From positions 1 to 15,678 of the forward strand of contig DASTSL010000026.1 in assembly GCA_035760705.1 (NCBI GenBank): a stretch of DNA of 15,678 nucleotides, read 5' to 3'. The notes below the pieces were generated by a model that saw nothing but the letters and a program-made list of their open reading frames with translations, had not been told where the DNA came from and searched no databases. Below are positions 1 through 7,367 of the stretch, in pieces. The position numbers were made by a program, and so were the translations under genes. This stretch comes from Allomeiothermus sp035760705. Lineage in GTDB: Bacteria > Deinococcota > Deinococci > Deinococcales > Thermaceae. Position 1 is the first letter of the stretch. Every line of letters begins with the position of its first letter.

Positions 1-353
1 TAGGTGAGCACCCGGGCGTCGCCGGGCTCGCCCTCGAAGATGATGGCGGCCTTGTTACGGCGGGTCTCGAGCTGGCGGTCAAGGGCGTTATAGGCCAGGT
101 TGGTCTTTCCGCCCACGAACCACTGGGCGTTGGGGGCCTTCCACTCGAGCACCTTCTCCCAAGGCTCGAACCAGTGGAACTCGCCTGCCATACGGCCCCA
201 GAAGGCTTCGGGAGCCCTGAGGCTCTCTTCGTATAAAGCTTGGTACTCCTGGGGCTTTGAGATGAGCGCGGACTGTCTGAAAGCTTCAGAAGGCTGAAAA
301 ACCCGCTCCTCCTTGAGCACCGCCTCGATCCGATCCGTGTTCTGATCCATCAT
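1..353 (-). CDS. acs: Acetyl-CoA synthetase, N-terminal part (gene runs off the window)
   Basis: This is the 5' end of an AMP-forming acetate-CoA ligase, which makes acetyl-CoA from acetate, ATP and CoA in the cytoplasm. About 117 residues are visible and match the N-terminal ACAS domain of the family: an FW...FHWFEPWEKVLEW block near residues 45-65, then WFVGGKTNLAYNALDR. The adenylation motifs lie outside the window. The ATG at 353 is preceded by a GGGAGGG ribosome site 4-5 nt upstream; a second ATG at 350 is equally possible. The gene diverges from the IclR-synthetase fusion across about 294 bp of shared regulatory DNA. It shares a 32-bp stretch identical in DNA (91-122) with that fusion. 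The family call is secure. That acetate is the substrate is inferred from family. Confidence 0.9.
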   Translation of the reverse strand, partial: MMDQNTDRIEAVLKEERVFQPSEAFRQSALISKPQEYQALYEESLRAPEAFWGRMAGEFHWFEPWEKVLEWKAPNAQWFVGGKTNLAYNALDRQLETRRNKAAIIFEGEPGDARVLT

Positions 354-473
354 CTACCCTCCCGGTTATCTCCCCATTCCAGCTCTACGAACCCCACGGG
401 CGCTAAAGCGAAATCACGCGACGAGTTTATCGGGCCGTACACCACTCGACTGGGCGGAGCGCAACTTAGCCCT

Positions 474-502
474 AGCTTATGGAGCCGAGCCCCCTGCTTC
501 AA
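474..502 (-). promoter_or_regulatory. Possible promoter for the leftward acs gene
   Basis: On the minus strand, TTGAAG (502-497) and TAAGCT (479-474) are separated by 17 nt. The -35 matches consensus at 4 of 6 positions and the -10 at 3 of 6, so this is only a candidate. It would give a leader of about 115 nt before the ATG at 353. No better pair was seen in the divergent region. Confidence 0.3.
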
Positions 503-543
503 GAACTGGGGCTTTTCGCGGCATGTCGGAAAGCGGGGATTTC

Positions 544-573
544 TTGACGCGGCCTTAAGCCGAGGGTAATGAT
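544..573 (+). promoter_or_regulatory. Promoter of the IclR-synthetase gene
   Basis: TTGACG at 544-549 (5 of 6 consensus) is followed at 17-18 nt by TAATGAT at 567-573, whose best -10 reading is AATGAT with an 18-nt spacer. The start codon lies about 70 nt further on. The -10 sits inside the imperfect palindrome at 561-580. Confidence 0.55.
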
Positions 574-580
574 AACCTCG
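561..580. promoter_or_regulatory. Imperfect palindrome over the -10, possible IclR-type operator
   Basis: The 20-bp block has perfect 5-bp ends (CGAGG and CCTCG, 10 bp apart) and 14 of 20 positions symmetric. It covers the -10 of the fusion gene's promoter, where a bound regulator would block transcription. Its right half contains GATAACC (571-577), the reverse complement of GGTTATC at 364-370, 11 bp upstream of the acs start. IclR proteins commonly autorepress; that this one binds here is inference. Confidence 0.35.
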
Positions 581-647
581 TCGGAATCAGCGTATCGGCA
601 CGGCCCTGGCTTCGTCTGGTGATGCGGGTGATTCCCACGGAGGCGCG

Positions 648-3311
648 ATGGGGCGTAGCAAACGGCTCAGCACGGTGGAGGCGGCCTTGCGGGTGCTGAC
701 CTACCTGGCCGCTCATCCGGAGGGTCTCGAGGCTAGCGAGGTGGCCCGGATGTTGGGCAAGAGCCTCTCCACGGCCTATGCCCTGCTGGCCAGCCTGGTC
801 GCAGAGGGTTTCGCCGAACGCGAGGGGGCCAGCTACCGGGTTTCCAAGACCGCCCTGGCCCCCGCTGCCTCCGCCCCCAAAACCGAGCACTTCGAGCGGT
901 TGCAGGACGCGCTCGAGGAGCTTTACCTGCGCACCCGGGAGCGGGTCTACCTGGCTTTGCTCACCCCCGAGGGAAAGCTCGAACTCGTCACCCGGGGCCG
1001 CCAAGGGCTGCCCAAGCCCGAGGGGTTGGAGGGCCAAGTCAAAGAGGCCTTTTATGCCTTCGCGCTGGGAAAGGCAGTCTTGGCTTTTCTGCCGGAGGAC
1101 GAGCTGACCCGGCAGGTGGGGGAGTTGCACCCACGTACCCCCTACACCCTCACCGACCCCCTGGCCCTGCGCGAGGAGCTGGAGCGGGTGCGGCAGATGG
1201 GCTTCGCGGTGGAACTCGAGGAGTACGCCCTGGGCCTCTCCGGGCTGGCCGCGCCGCTTTTCTCGGAGGGCCAGGTGATCGGGTCGCTGGGGGTGGTGGT
1301 GCCCTCGCGGCGCTTCCCCTACGCCTTTACCCGGCTCTTGCGGGCGGTGCAGGAGACGTCCTTTCCCGGCTTTGACCGGGTGGTGGGCTCGGCTGGCGCA
1401 AGCCAGGCCGTGCACCCCCCGAGCCCCCCGCCCACCCCCTTACCCTCGCCCGCCAAAACCCCCAAGACGCTCGAGCCCACCGAGGTGTGGGCGAATGAAT
1501 CCCTTCGCAAAGCGGCAAACCTGCAAGACTACCGCAGCGCCTACCGGCGCAGCCTACGCGACCCCGAGGGGTTCTGGGCCGAGTGGGCCGAGCGCTTCCA
1601 CTGGTTCGAGCCGTGGAGAAAAGTCCAGGAGTTGAACCTGCCCTTTCACCGCTGGTTCGTGGGCGGAAAGACCAACCTGGCCTACAACGCCCTCGACCGC
1701 CACGCGGCGAGCACCCGGCGCAACCAACTGGCGCTGGTGGCGCTCTCGGGGGACGGGCAGATCCACAAGCTCACCTACCGCGAACTGCTGGACCGGGCGG
1801 CCCGGCTGGCTTCGGCTTTGAAGAAGCTGGGGATCGAGGCCAAGGACCGAGTAGCGGTGTACGTGCCCACCGGGCTCGAGGCGGCCCTGGCGATGCTGGC
1901 CTGTGCTCGGATCGGGGCGGTGCACGTGCTGGTCCCGGCGGGGCTGGGGGCGGCGGCCCTGCGCGAGCGACTGGAGGATACGGGGGCCAAGCTCCTGATC
2001 GCGGCGGACCGGGCTTACCAGGCCGGTCAGGCGGTCTCGCTCAGCGGGATGGTCGAGGAGGCCGTGCAGGGACTCGAGACCGAGGTGCTGTGGCACCGCC
2101 GGGGCAGCACCCCCAGGCACCCCGAGTTCTGGAGCGTGCTCGAGGCCGAGAGCACCCTGGCCCCCGCCGAGCCGCTGGACAGCGAACACCTGCTGTTTAT
2201 CCTCTACACCTCGGGTTCGACGGGGAAGCCCAAGGGGGTGGTCCACGTCCACGGCGGGTACATGGTAGGCACCACCTACCACCTGCGGCAACTGTTCGAC
2301 CTCAAGGACGGTGAAACCCTTTGGAGCACCGCCGATCTCTCCTGGATCGTGGGGCACGCCTACGGGCTCTACGCACCCTTGATCGAGGGGCTCACCACCG
2401 TCTTGTGCGAGGAAAAGCTGGGCTACCCCGACCCCTCGGCCTTTTACGGCACGCTGGGCGAGTTGGGGGTGAACGTGCTGGTGACCAACCCCTCCTGGCT
2501 GCGCAATTTGCGCCGCTATGGGCCGGAGTGGGCGGCCCAGGCCGACCTCTCAAGCCTGCGCCTGGTGGCCTCGGTGGGCGAGTACCTGGCCCCCGAGGTC
2601 TGGCAGTGGACCCACACCTACCTCAAAACCTTCGTCATAGACAACTGGTGGCAGACCGAGACCGGGGCTCCCACGCTGGCCACGCCGCTTTGCGAACCGA
2701 CCCGGCCCGGCGAGGTGGGTCTGCCCCTGCCGGGGGTCGAGGCCAAAGTGGTGGACGCCGAAGGCCACGAGCTGCTGGCGGGCCAGAAAGGGCATCTGGT
2801 ACTCCCCCAGCCCTTTCCCCACTTTATGCGCGGGCTGTGGAACAACCCCGAGGGCTACCGCGCCCTGTGGGAGCGGATCCCCGGCTGCTACGCTACCGGC
2901 GATTTGGCGGTGCGCGACCAGGCTGGCTACATCACCCTCTTGGGGCGCTCAGACGACGTGATCAAGGCCGGGGAGCAGCGCATCGGCACCGCTGAGATCG
3001 AGGGGGTGCTGGTCTCGCACCCCGCGGTGGCCGAAGCCGCCGCGGTGGGCGTGCCCGACGCCGAGCAGGGCGAGGCCATCAAGGTGTACGTGGTGCTGCG
3101 CTCCAAGGAGGCCAGCCCCGAGGTGCAAGAGGTGTTGGCCCAGAAGCTCTCGGCCCACCTGCGCCGCCAGTTGGGGCCGCTCGCGGTCCCCGCTGAGGTG
3201 GTGTTTCTGGACCGCCTGCCCCGTACCAAGAGCGGGAAGATCCTGCGCCGGCTTCTAAGGGCCCGTGAGCTGGGAGCCGACGCCGGCGACCTCTCGACGC
3301 TCGAGCAATGA
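648..3311 (+). CDS. Fusion of an IclR-family regulator with an acetyl-CoA-synthetase-like domain
   Basis: The 887-residue product joins two normally separate proteins. Residues 1-70 are an IclR winged HTH (ASEVARMLGKSLSTAYALLASL). Residues about 75-245 are an IclR effector domain (FALGKAVLAFLP, then LSGLAAPLFSEGQVIGSLGVVV). A Pro-rich linker spans about 250-275. Residues about 280-887 are a full synthetase domain with the YTSGSTGKPKG loop, WWQTETG, the YATGD motif, and the C-terminal catalytic Lys in PRTKSGKI. Several core positions are unusual: the A8 loop reads DDVIKAGEQRIGT where the family has DDVLNVSGHRLGT; TAPTA is replaced by TNPSW; GEP is replaced by GEY. The ATG at 648 has GGAGG 4 nt upstream. 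The reading frame is unbroken through the linker, so a frameshift artefact is unlikely. I infer a regulator controlled by, or coupled to, a small carboxylate. Whether the synthetase half is a full enzyme is open. Confidence 0.88.
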   Translation: MGRSKRLSTVEAALRVLTYLAAHPEGLEASEVARMLGKSLSTAYALLASLVAEGFAEREGASYRVSKTALAPAASAPKTEHFERLQDALEELYLRTRERVYLALLTPEGKLELVTRGRQGLPKPEGLEGQVKEAFYAFALGKAVLAFLPEDELTRQVGELHPRTPYTLTDPLALREELERVRQMGFAVELEEYALGLSGLAAPLFSEGQVIGSLGVVVPSRRFPYAFTRLLRAVQETSFPGFDRVVGSAGASQAVHPPSPPPTPLPSPAKTPKTLEPTEVWANESLRKAANLQDYRSAYRRSLRDPEGFWAEWAERFHWFEPWRKVQELNLPFHRWFVGGKTNLAYNALDRHAASTRRNQLALVALSGDGQIHKLTYRELLDRAARLASALKKLGIEAKDRVAVYVPTGLEAALAMLACARIGAVHVLVPAGLGAAALRERLEDTGAKLLIAADRAYQAGQAVSLSGMVEEAVQGLETEVLWHRRGSTPRHPEFWSVLEAESTLAPAEPLDSEHLLFILYTSGSTGKPKGVVHVHGGYMVGTTYHLRQLFDLKDGETLWSTADLSWIVGHAYGLYAPLIEGLTTVLCEEKLGYPDPSAFYGTLGELGVNVLVTNPSWLRNLRRYGPEWAAQADLSSLRLVASVGEYLAPEVWQWTHTYLKTFVIDNWWQTETGAPTLATPLCEPTRPGEVGLPLPGVEAKVVDAEGHELLAGQKGHLVLPQPFPHFMRGLWNNPEGYRALWERIPGCYATGDLAVRDQAGYITLLGRSDDVIKAGEQRIGTAEIEGVLVSHPAVAEAAAVGVPDAEQGEAIKVYVVLRSKEASPEVQEVLAQKLSAHLRRQLGPLAVPAEVVFLDRLPRTKSGKILRRLLRARELGADAGDLSTLEQ

Positions 3312-3343
3312 ATCTGTGGAATAGCGGCTTTTTAGGAGGAACC

Positions 3344-5230
3344 ATGGAAATCAAGCAGCTCCTCCGGCAAAAAGAAACCTTCCCGGCAGGCGAAGCGCTG
3401 CGCCAGCAAGCCAACCTCCAGGACTTCGCGGAGGAGTACCGCCGCAGCCTGCAAGACCCCGAGGGCTTCTGGGGCGGCTGGGCCCGGCGCTTCCACTGGT
3501 ATGCCCCCTGGGGGAAGGTGCTCGAGTGGAACTTCCCCGAGCACCGCTGGTTCATCGGGGGCCAGACCAACGTCTGCTACAACGCGGTGGACCGCCACGC
3601 CCAAGGACCCAAGCGCAACCAGGTGGCGTTGCTCTTTATCGGGGAGGACGGGAGCGAGCAAAAGCTGACCTACGGCGAACTCCAAGACCGGGTCTCGCGC
3701 TTCGCCACCGGCCTGCGCCGGCTAGGGGTGCAGACCGGGGAGCGGGTGATCATCTACATGCCGCTCACGCTCGAGGGCTGTATCGCCATGCTGGCCTGCA
3801 CCCGTTTGGGGGCCATCCACTCGGTGGTGTACGCCGGGCTGGGGGTTTCAGCGCTGCGCGAGCGCATCCTGGACACCCGGGCCAAGGTGGTGATCGCCGG
3901 CGACGTCAGTTACCGGCGGGGCAAGGCAGTGGACCTGCGCTCCATCGTGGAGCAGGCGGTGGAGGACCTGCCGCTCGAGGCCCTGATCTGGTTCCAGCGG
4001 GGGACCCGGGCCGAGTTAGGCGAACGCGAATGGGATTTCCAGGAACTCCTCTGGTCGCACTCCCCGGTCACCGAGCCCGTGCCCGTAGACGCCGAACACC
4101 CGCTGTTTATCCTCTACACCTCGGGTTCGACGGGGAAGCCCAAGGGGGTGGTCCACGTCCATGGCGGCTACATGATCGGAACCACCTATCACCTGCGCAC
4201 CTTCTTCGATGCCAAGGACACCGACGTATTCTGGTCCACCTCGGACATCGGTTGGATCGTGGGGCACTCCTACATCGTCTACGCCCCGCTGTTGGAAGGG
4301 CTCACCAGCGTGCTGCGCGAGGGGGCTCCCGACTACCCCAACCCGGGAATTCTGTGGCAGCTGGTTGAGCGCCACCGGGTCAACGTGATGTTCACGGCGC
4401 CCACCGCGGTACGGATGTTCATGAAGTTCGGCCCGGAGTGGCCGAGCAAGGCCGACCTCTCGAGCCTGCGCCTGCTGGCGGTAGCCGGGGAACCCCTCAA
4501 CCCCGAGGCCTGGCAGTGGGCCTGGGAACACCTGGCCGACTCGGGGCGGCGGGCCTTCGTGGCCGACAACTGGTGGCAGACCGAACTCGGCGGCCCCACC
4601 CTGGGAACCCCCCTCACCCATCCAGCCAAGCCGGGGGCGGCGGGCGTGGCGTTGCCAGGGGTGGCAGCGGCCATCGTCAACCCCGAGGGCCAGGAGGTCC
4701 CGCCGGGGCAGGGCGGGCTGCTCGTGCTCAAACGGCCCTTCCCCCACATGATGCGCACCGTCTGGGGCAACCCCGAGCGCTACGCCCAGTACTGGCGCGA
4801 GATCCCCGGCGAGGTCTACGCCGCGGGGGATGTGGCGGGCTGCGACGAGGACGGCTACTTCACCGTGCTGGGCCGCGCTGACGACGTGCTCAACGTGGCC
4901 GGGCACCGCATCGGAACGGCAGACGTGGAGAGCGCCCTAGTCTCGCACCCGGCGGTGGCCGAGGCGGCGGTGATCGGAGTCCCCGACCCCCTGAAGGGCG
5001 AGAGCATCAAGGCCTTTGTGGTGCTTAGGGCCGGGCAGCAGAAAAGCGAAGCCCTGGTAGACGCTATAGCCGCCCACGTCCGGCGCGAACTCGGCCCCAT
5101 TGCCACGCCGGGCGAGCTGGTGATCCTCGACAAGCTGCCCAAGACCCGATCGGGCAAGATCCTGCGGCGGTTGCTTAAAGCCCAAGAACTCGGACGCGAC
5201 CCGGGGGATCTTTCGACGCTCGAAGAGTAA
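3344..5230 (+). CDS. Acetyl/propionyl-CoA synthetase (AMP-forming acyl-CoA ligase)
   Basis: This 628-residue cytoplasmic enzyme should convert a short fatty acid, ATP and CoA to acyl-CoA via an acyl-adenylate. The motifs are canonical: FHWYAPW in the N-terminal ACAS domain, YTSGSTGKPKG, TSDIGWIVGHSY, TAPTAVR, GEPLNPEAW, WWQTE, the DDVLNVAGHRIGT hinge loop, and PKTRSGKI with the catalytic (acetylatable) Lys. GWIVGHSYIVYAPL and the 628-residue length are closer to propionyl-CoA synthetase PrpE than to Acs (GWVTGHSY), so propionate may be accepted. The ATG at 3344 is preferred because AGGAGGA lies 4 nt upstream. An in-frame ATG at 3308 overlaps the previous stop but lacks a ribosome site. The gene lies 32 bp downstream of the fusion gene, so the two are probably co-transcribed. 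A 60-bp block (4102-4161) is identical to the fusion gene. Confidence 0.92.
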   Translation: MEIKQLLRQKETFPAGEALRQQANLQDFAEEYRRSLQDPEGFWGGWARRFHWYAPWGKVLEWNFPEHRWFIGGQTNVCYNAVDRHAQGPKRNQVALLFIGEDGSEQKLTYGELQDRVSRFATGLRRLGVQTGERVIIYMPLTLEGCIAMLACTRLGAIHSVVYAGLGVSALRERILDTRAKVVIAGDVSYRRGKAVDLRSIVEQAVEDLPLEALIWFQRGTRAELGEREWDFQELLWSHSPVTEPVPVDAEHPLFILYTSGSTGKPKGVVHVHGGYMIGTTYHLRTFFDAKDTDVFWSTSDIGWIVGHSYIVYAPLLEGLTSVLREGAPDYPNPGILWQLVERHRVNVMFTAPTAVRMFMKFGPEWPSKADLSSLRLLAVAGEPLNPEAWQWAWEHLADSGRRAFVADNWWQTELGGPTLGTPLTHPAKPGAAGVALPGVAAAIVNPEGQEVPPGQGGLLVLKRPFPHMMRTVWGNPERYAQYWREIPGEVYAAGDVAGCDEDGYFTVLGRADDVLNVAGHRIGTADVESALVSHPAVAEAAVIGVPDPLKGESIKAFVVLRAGQQKSEALVDAIAAHVRRELGPIATPGELVILDKLPKTRSGKILRRLLKAQELGRDPGDLSTLEE

Positions 5231-5358
5231 AGGCCTTGTGGAGTAATTGTCAGAAGAGGCCTAGCAGTGCTCGACCAGGTTTTCTCTCGAGAGCAATCAG
5301 TACCATGCTTCCTTAGGGGCTTTGAAGAAAAAACAGTTTTCGCATATATTCACAATTT

Positions 5359-5396
5359 CAAGAAATCTTGTGTATTAACCCATAGAGTGCTATATT
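5359..5396 (+). promoter_or_regulatory. Promoter of the DUF485-actP operon with overlapping palindromes
   Basis: TTGTGT at 5368-5373 and TATATT at 5391-5396 are 17 nt apart; the -10 matches consensus at 5 of 6. The region from about 5330 to 5400 is unusually AT-rich for this genome. Two overlapping palindromes, ATTTC-AA-GAAAT (5355-5366) and CAAGA-AA-TCTTG (5359-5370), touch the -35 and could be regulator sites. The predicted leader is about 80 nt. The rest of the 252-bp gap after the synthetase gene shows no gene and no clear terminator. Confidence 0.55.
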
Positions 5397-5482
5397 TCCC
5401 CCGATACGCTAACAAAAACTCCTAACCCCGGTTTTACAGGCTCTTTAGGTTAGTTTCTGGTGTCAATCCATAGGAGGACGCT

Positions 5483-5755
5483 ATGACCGATAAGGATAAG
5501 CAACTAGAGGCCCTCGCTACCCAACGCTGGCGAATTGCCCTGCAACTCACCTTGGCCATGATAGTCATATACTTTGGCTTCATCCTGCTGGTGGCCTACG
5601 CCAAAGGAGCTATGGGCCACCAGCTGGTGCCGGGGCTGAGTCTGGGCATCCTGTTGGGGGCCTTGGTCATCGTCGCGGTCTGGGTGCTCAATTGGATTTA
5701 TGTGCGCTGGGCCAACCGTGAGTACGACGAGGCCATACGGCGGATGAGGAACTGA
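5483..5755 (+). CDS. DUF485 membrane protein (YjcH-like, acetate permease partner)
   Basis: The 90-residue product has two hydrophobic helices, about residues 22-42 and 50-72. A short charged N-terminus precedes them and a charged tail follows (YVRWANREYDEAIRRM). This is the DUF485 pattern of E. coli YjcH, which is encoded immediately before the acetate permease ActP. The precise role is not established; it is usually assumed to support the symporter in the inner membrane. AGGAGG lies 6 nt before the ATG. The symporter gene starts 15 bp after its stop, so the two genes are clearly co-transcribed from the promoter at 5368-5396. Confidence 0.88.
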   Translation: MTDKDKQLEALATQRWRIALQLTLAMIVIYFGFILLVAYAKGAMGHQLVPGLSLGILLGALVIVAVWVLNWIYVRWANREYDEAIRRMRN

Positions 5756-5770
5756 AGGAGGGACACACCC

Positions 5771-7306
5771 ATGCAGACCACGCTCGGACAAACCAACCCC
5801 GTTGCCATTCTCTTCTTTTTTATCTTCATCGCCATCACCCTAGGCATCACCTACTGGGCCGCCCGCCGCACCCGCACCACTGAGCAGTTCTACGCCGCGG
5901 GGCGCAGCATCTCCGGCTTCCAAAACGGCCTGGCGCTGGCCGGGGACTACATGTCGGCAGCCAGCTTTTTAGGGATCGCGGGCCTAGTGGCCCTCTCGGG
6001 GTTCGATGGGCTGATCTACTCCATCGGCTTTTTGGTGGGCTGGCCAGTGGTAATGTTCCTGATCGCCGAGCCGCTGCGCAACCTGGGCAAGTACACCTTT
6101 GCCGACGTAGTCGCCTACCGGTTGCGGCAGGTGCCGGTACGGAGCGCAGCCGCGGTGAGCACCCTGGCAGTGGTAGCCCTCTACCTCATCGCCCAGATGG
6201 TGGGGGCAGGAAACCTGATCAAACTCATGTTTGGCCTGTCCTACGAAGTCGCCGTGGTCATCGTGGGCGCGGTGATGCTGGCCTATGTGCTCTTCGGGGG
6301 CATGGTAGCGACCACCTGGGTACAGATCGTCAAAGCGGTCCTGCTGCTGGGTGGAGCTTTCCTGCTGGCCCTTCTGGTGCTATTCCACTACGGACTCAAC
6401 CCCTTGGCGCTCTTCCAGGACGCCGCCACCAAGCAGGGGGATAAAGTCCTGGCCCCCGGGGGGCTGGTAGCCAACCCCATCGACACCCTCTCGCTAGGAC
6501 TGGCCCTTATGCTGGGCACCGCTGGGCTGCCCCACATCCTGATGCGTTTTTACACCGTGCCCGACGCCAAGGCCGCTCGGACCTCGGTTACCTGGGCCAC
6601 CCTCTTCATTGGGTTTTTCTACTTGGTGACTTTCGTGCTGGGCTTTGGCGCGATGACCCTGGTGGGGCCGGACGCCATCCGGGCCATCGACAAGGGGGGG
6701 AACATGGCGGCTCCCCTGCTAGCCGAGGCTTTAGGGGGTACCCCCTTCCTAGGATTTATCGCCGCGGTGGCCTTTGCTACTATCCTGGCGGTGGTGGCGG
6801 GCCTTACCCTCTCCGGGGCGGCGGCGCTCTCCCACGACATCTGGGTAAACGTGGTACGCCGAGGGCATGTTTCCGAGGGGGAGCAGCTCCGTGTGGCCCG
6901 GACCGCCACCCTGGTTCTGGGGATAGTAGCCATCCTCCTGGGGATCGCTTTCAAGGGGCAGAACGTGGCCTTCACCGTGGGCTTAGCCTTCGCCATCGCC
7001 GCCAGCGGAAACCTGCCAGCTTTGGTGTATTCCATATTCTGGCGGGGCTTTACCACAGCGGGGGCAGTGGCCGCCATTTTAGTGGGTACTCTCTCCGCGG
7101 TGCTGCTCATCTACCTTTCCCCTACTGTTCAGGTAGATATCCTCAAGCACGCAACGTCTATTTTCCCCTTGAAGAACCCCGGCATTATCTCCATCCCCTT
7201 GGGCTTCCTGGCCGGATGGCTGGTCTCGGTGCTCTCCCGCGAACGCGAAGCCGAGGAGCGCTTCCTCGAGGTCGAGCGTCGGGTACACCTGGGTGCAGGT
7301 GACTAG
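5771..7306 (+). CDS. actP: Acetate/cation symporter (sodium:solute symporter family)
   Basis: This 511-residue integral membrane protein belongs to the SSS family and should import acetate or other short monocarboxylates with a cation. It has about 13 transmembrane segments. Family-typical stretches include FYAAGRSISGFQNGLALAGDYMSAASFLG near residues 40-70, the Na-binding-type segment GTAGLPHILMRFYTV near 250, and VAGLTLSGAAALSHDIWVN near 340. It is a little shorter than E. coli ActP (549). A GGAGG ribosome site precedes the ATG, and the upstream DUF485 gene supports the ActP assignment over other SSS substrates. A strong terminator follows directly. Together with the synthetases upstream it gives an uptake-plus-activation route for acetate. 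Confidence 0.92.
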   Translation: MQTTLGQTNPVAILFFFIFIAITLGITYWAARRTRTTEQFYAAGRSISGFQNGLALAGDYMSAASFLGIAGLVALSGFDGLIYSIGFLVGWPVVMFLIAEPLRNLGKYTFADVVAYRLRQVPVRSAAAVSTLAVVALYLIAQMVGAGNLIKLMFGLSYEVAVVIVGAVMLAYVLFGGMVATTWVQIVKAVLLLGGAFLLALLVLFHYGLNPLALFQDAATKQGDKVLAPGGLVANPIDTLSLGLALMLGTAGLPHILMRFYTVPDAKAARTSVTWATLFIGFFYLVTFVLGFGAMTLVGPDAIRAIDKGGNMAAPLLAEALGGTPFLGFIAAVAFATILAVVAGLTLSGAAALSHDIWVNVVRRGHVSEGEQLRVARTATLVLGIVAILLGIAFKGQNVAFTVGLAFAIAASGNLPALVYSIFWRGFTTAGAVAAILVGTLSAVLLIYLSPTVQVDILKHATSIFPLKNPGIISIPLGFLAGWLVSVLSREREAEERFLEVERRVHLGAGD

Positions 7307-7332
7307 GTGAGATGATCCTGCTTTATGCCCAC

Positions 7333-7361
7333 CCCGCCTAGCAGGCTAGGCGGGAGTTTTA
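7333..7361 (+). terminator. Strong rho-independent terminator after actP
   Basis: A perfect 9-bp GC-rich stem (7333-7341 with 7346-7354, loop CAGG) is followed by AGTTTTAT. It ends only 6 nt before the ATG of the next gene. Its right arm contains GGGAG, the only Shine-Dalgarno-like sequence available to that gene. Confidence 0.85.
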
Positions 7362-7367
7362 TCCATC

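Noticed and set aside
555..1415. Long minus-strand frame opposite the IclR-synthetase gene
   Set aside because: Shadow of a GC-rich coding strand; no domain or ribosome site. The same applies to minus-strand frames at 1554-2357, 4016-4906, 11603-12466 and 11817-12785.
5231..5262. AGGCCT pair as a terminator for the synthetase operon
   Set aside because: A 6-bp stem with a 20-nt loop and no T tract is unlikely to terminate.
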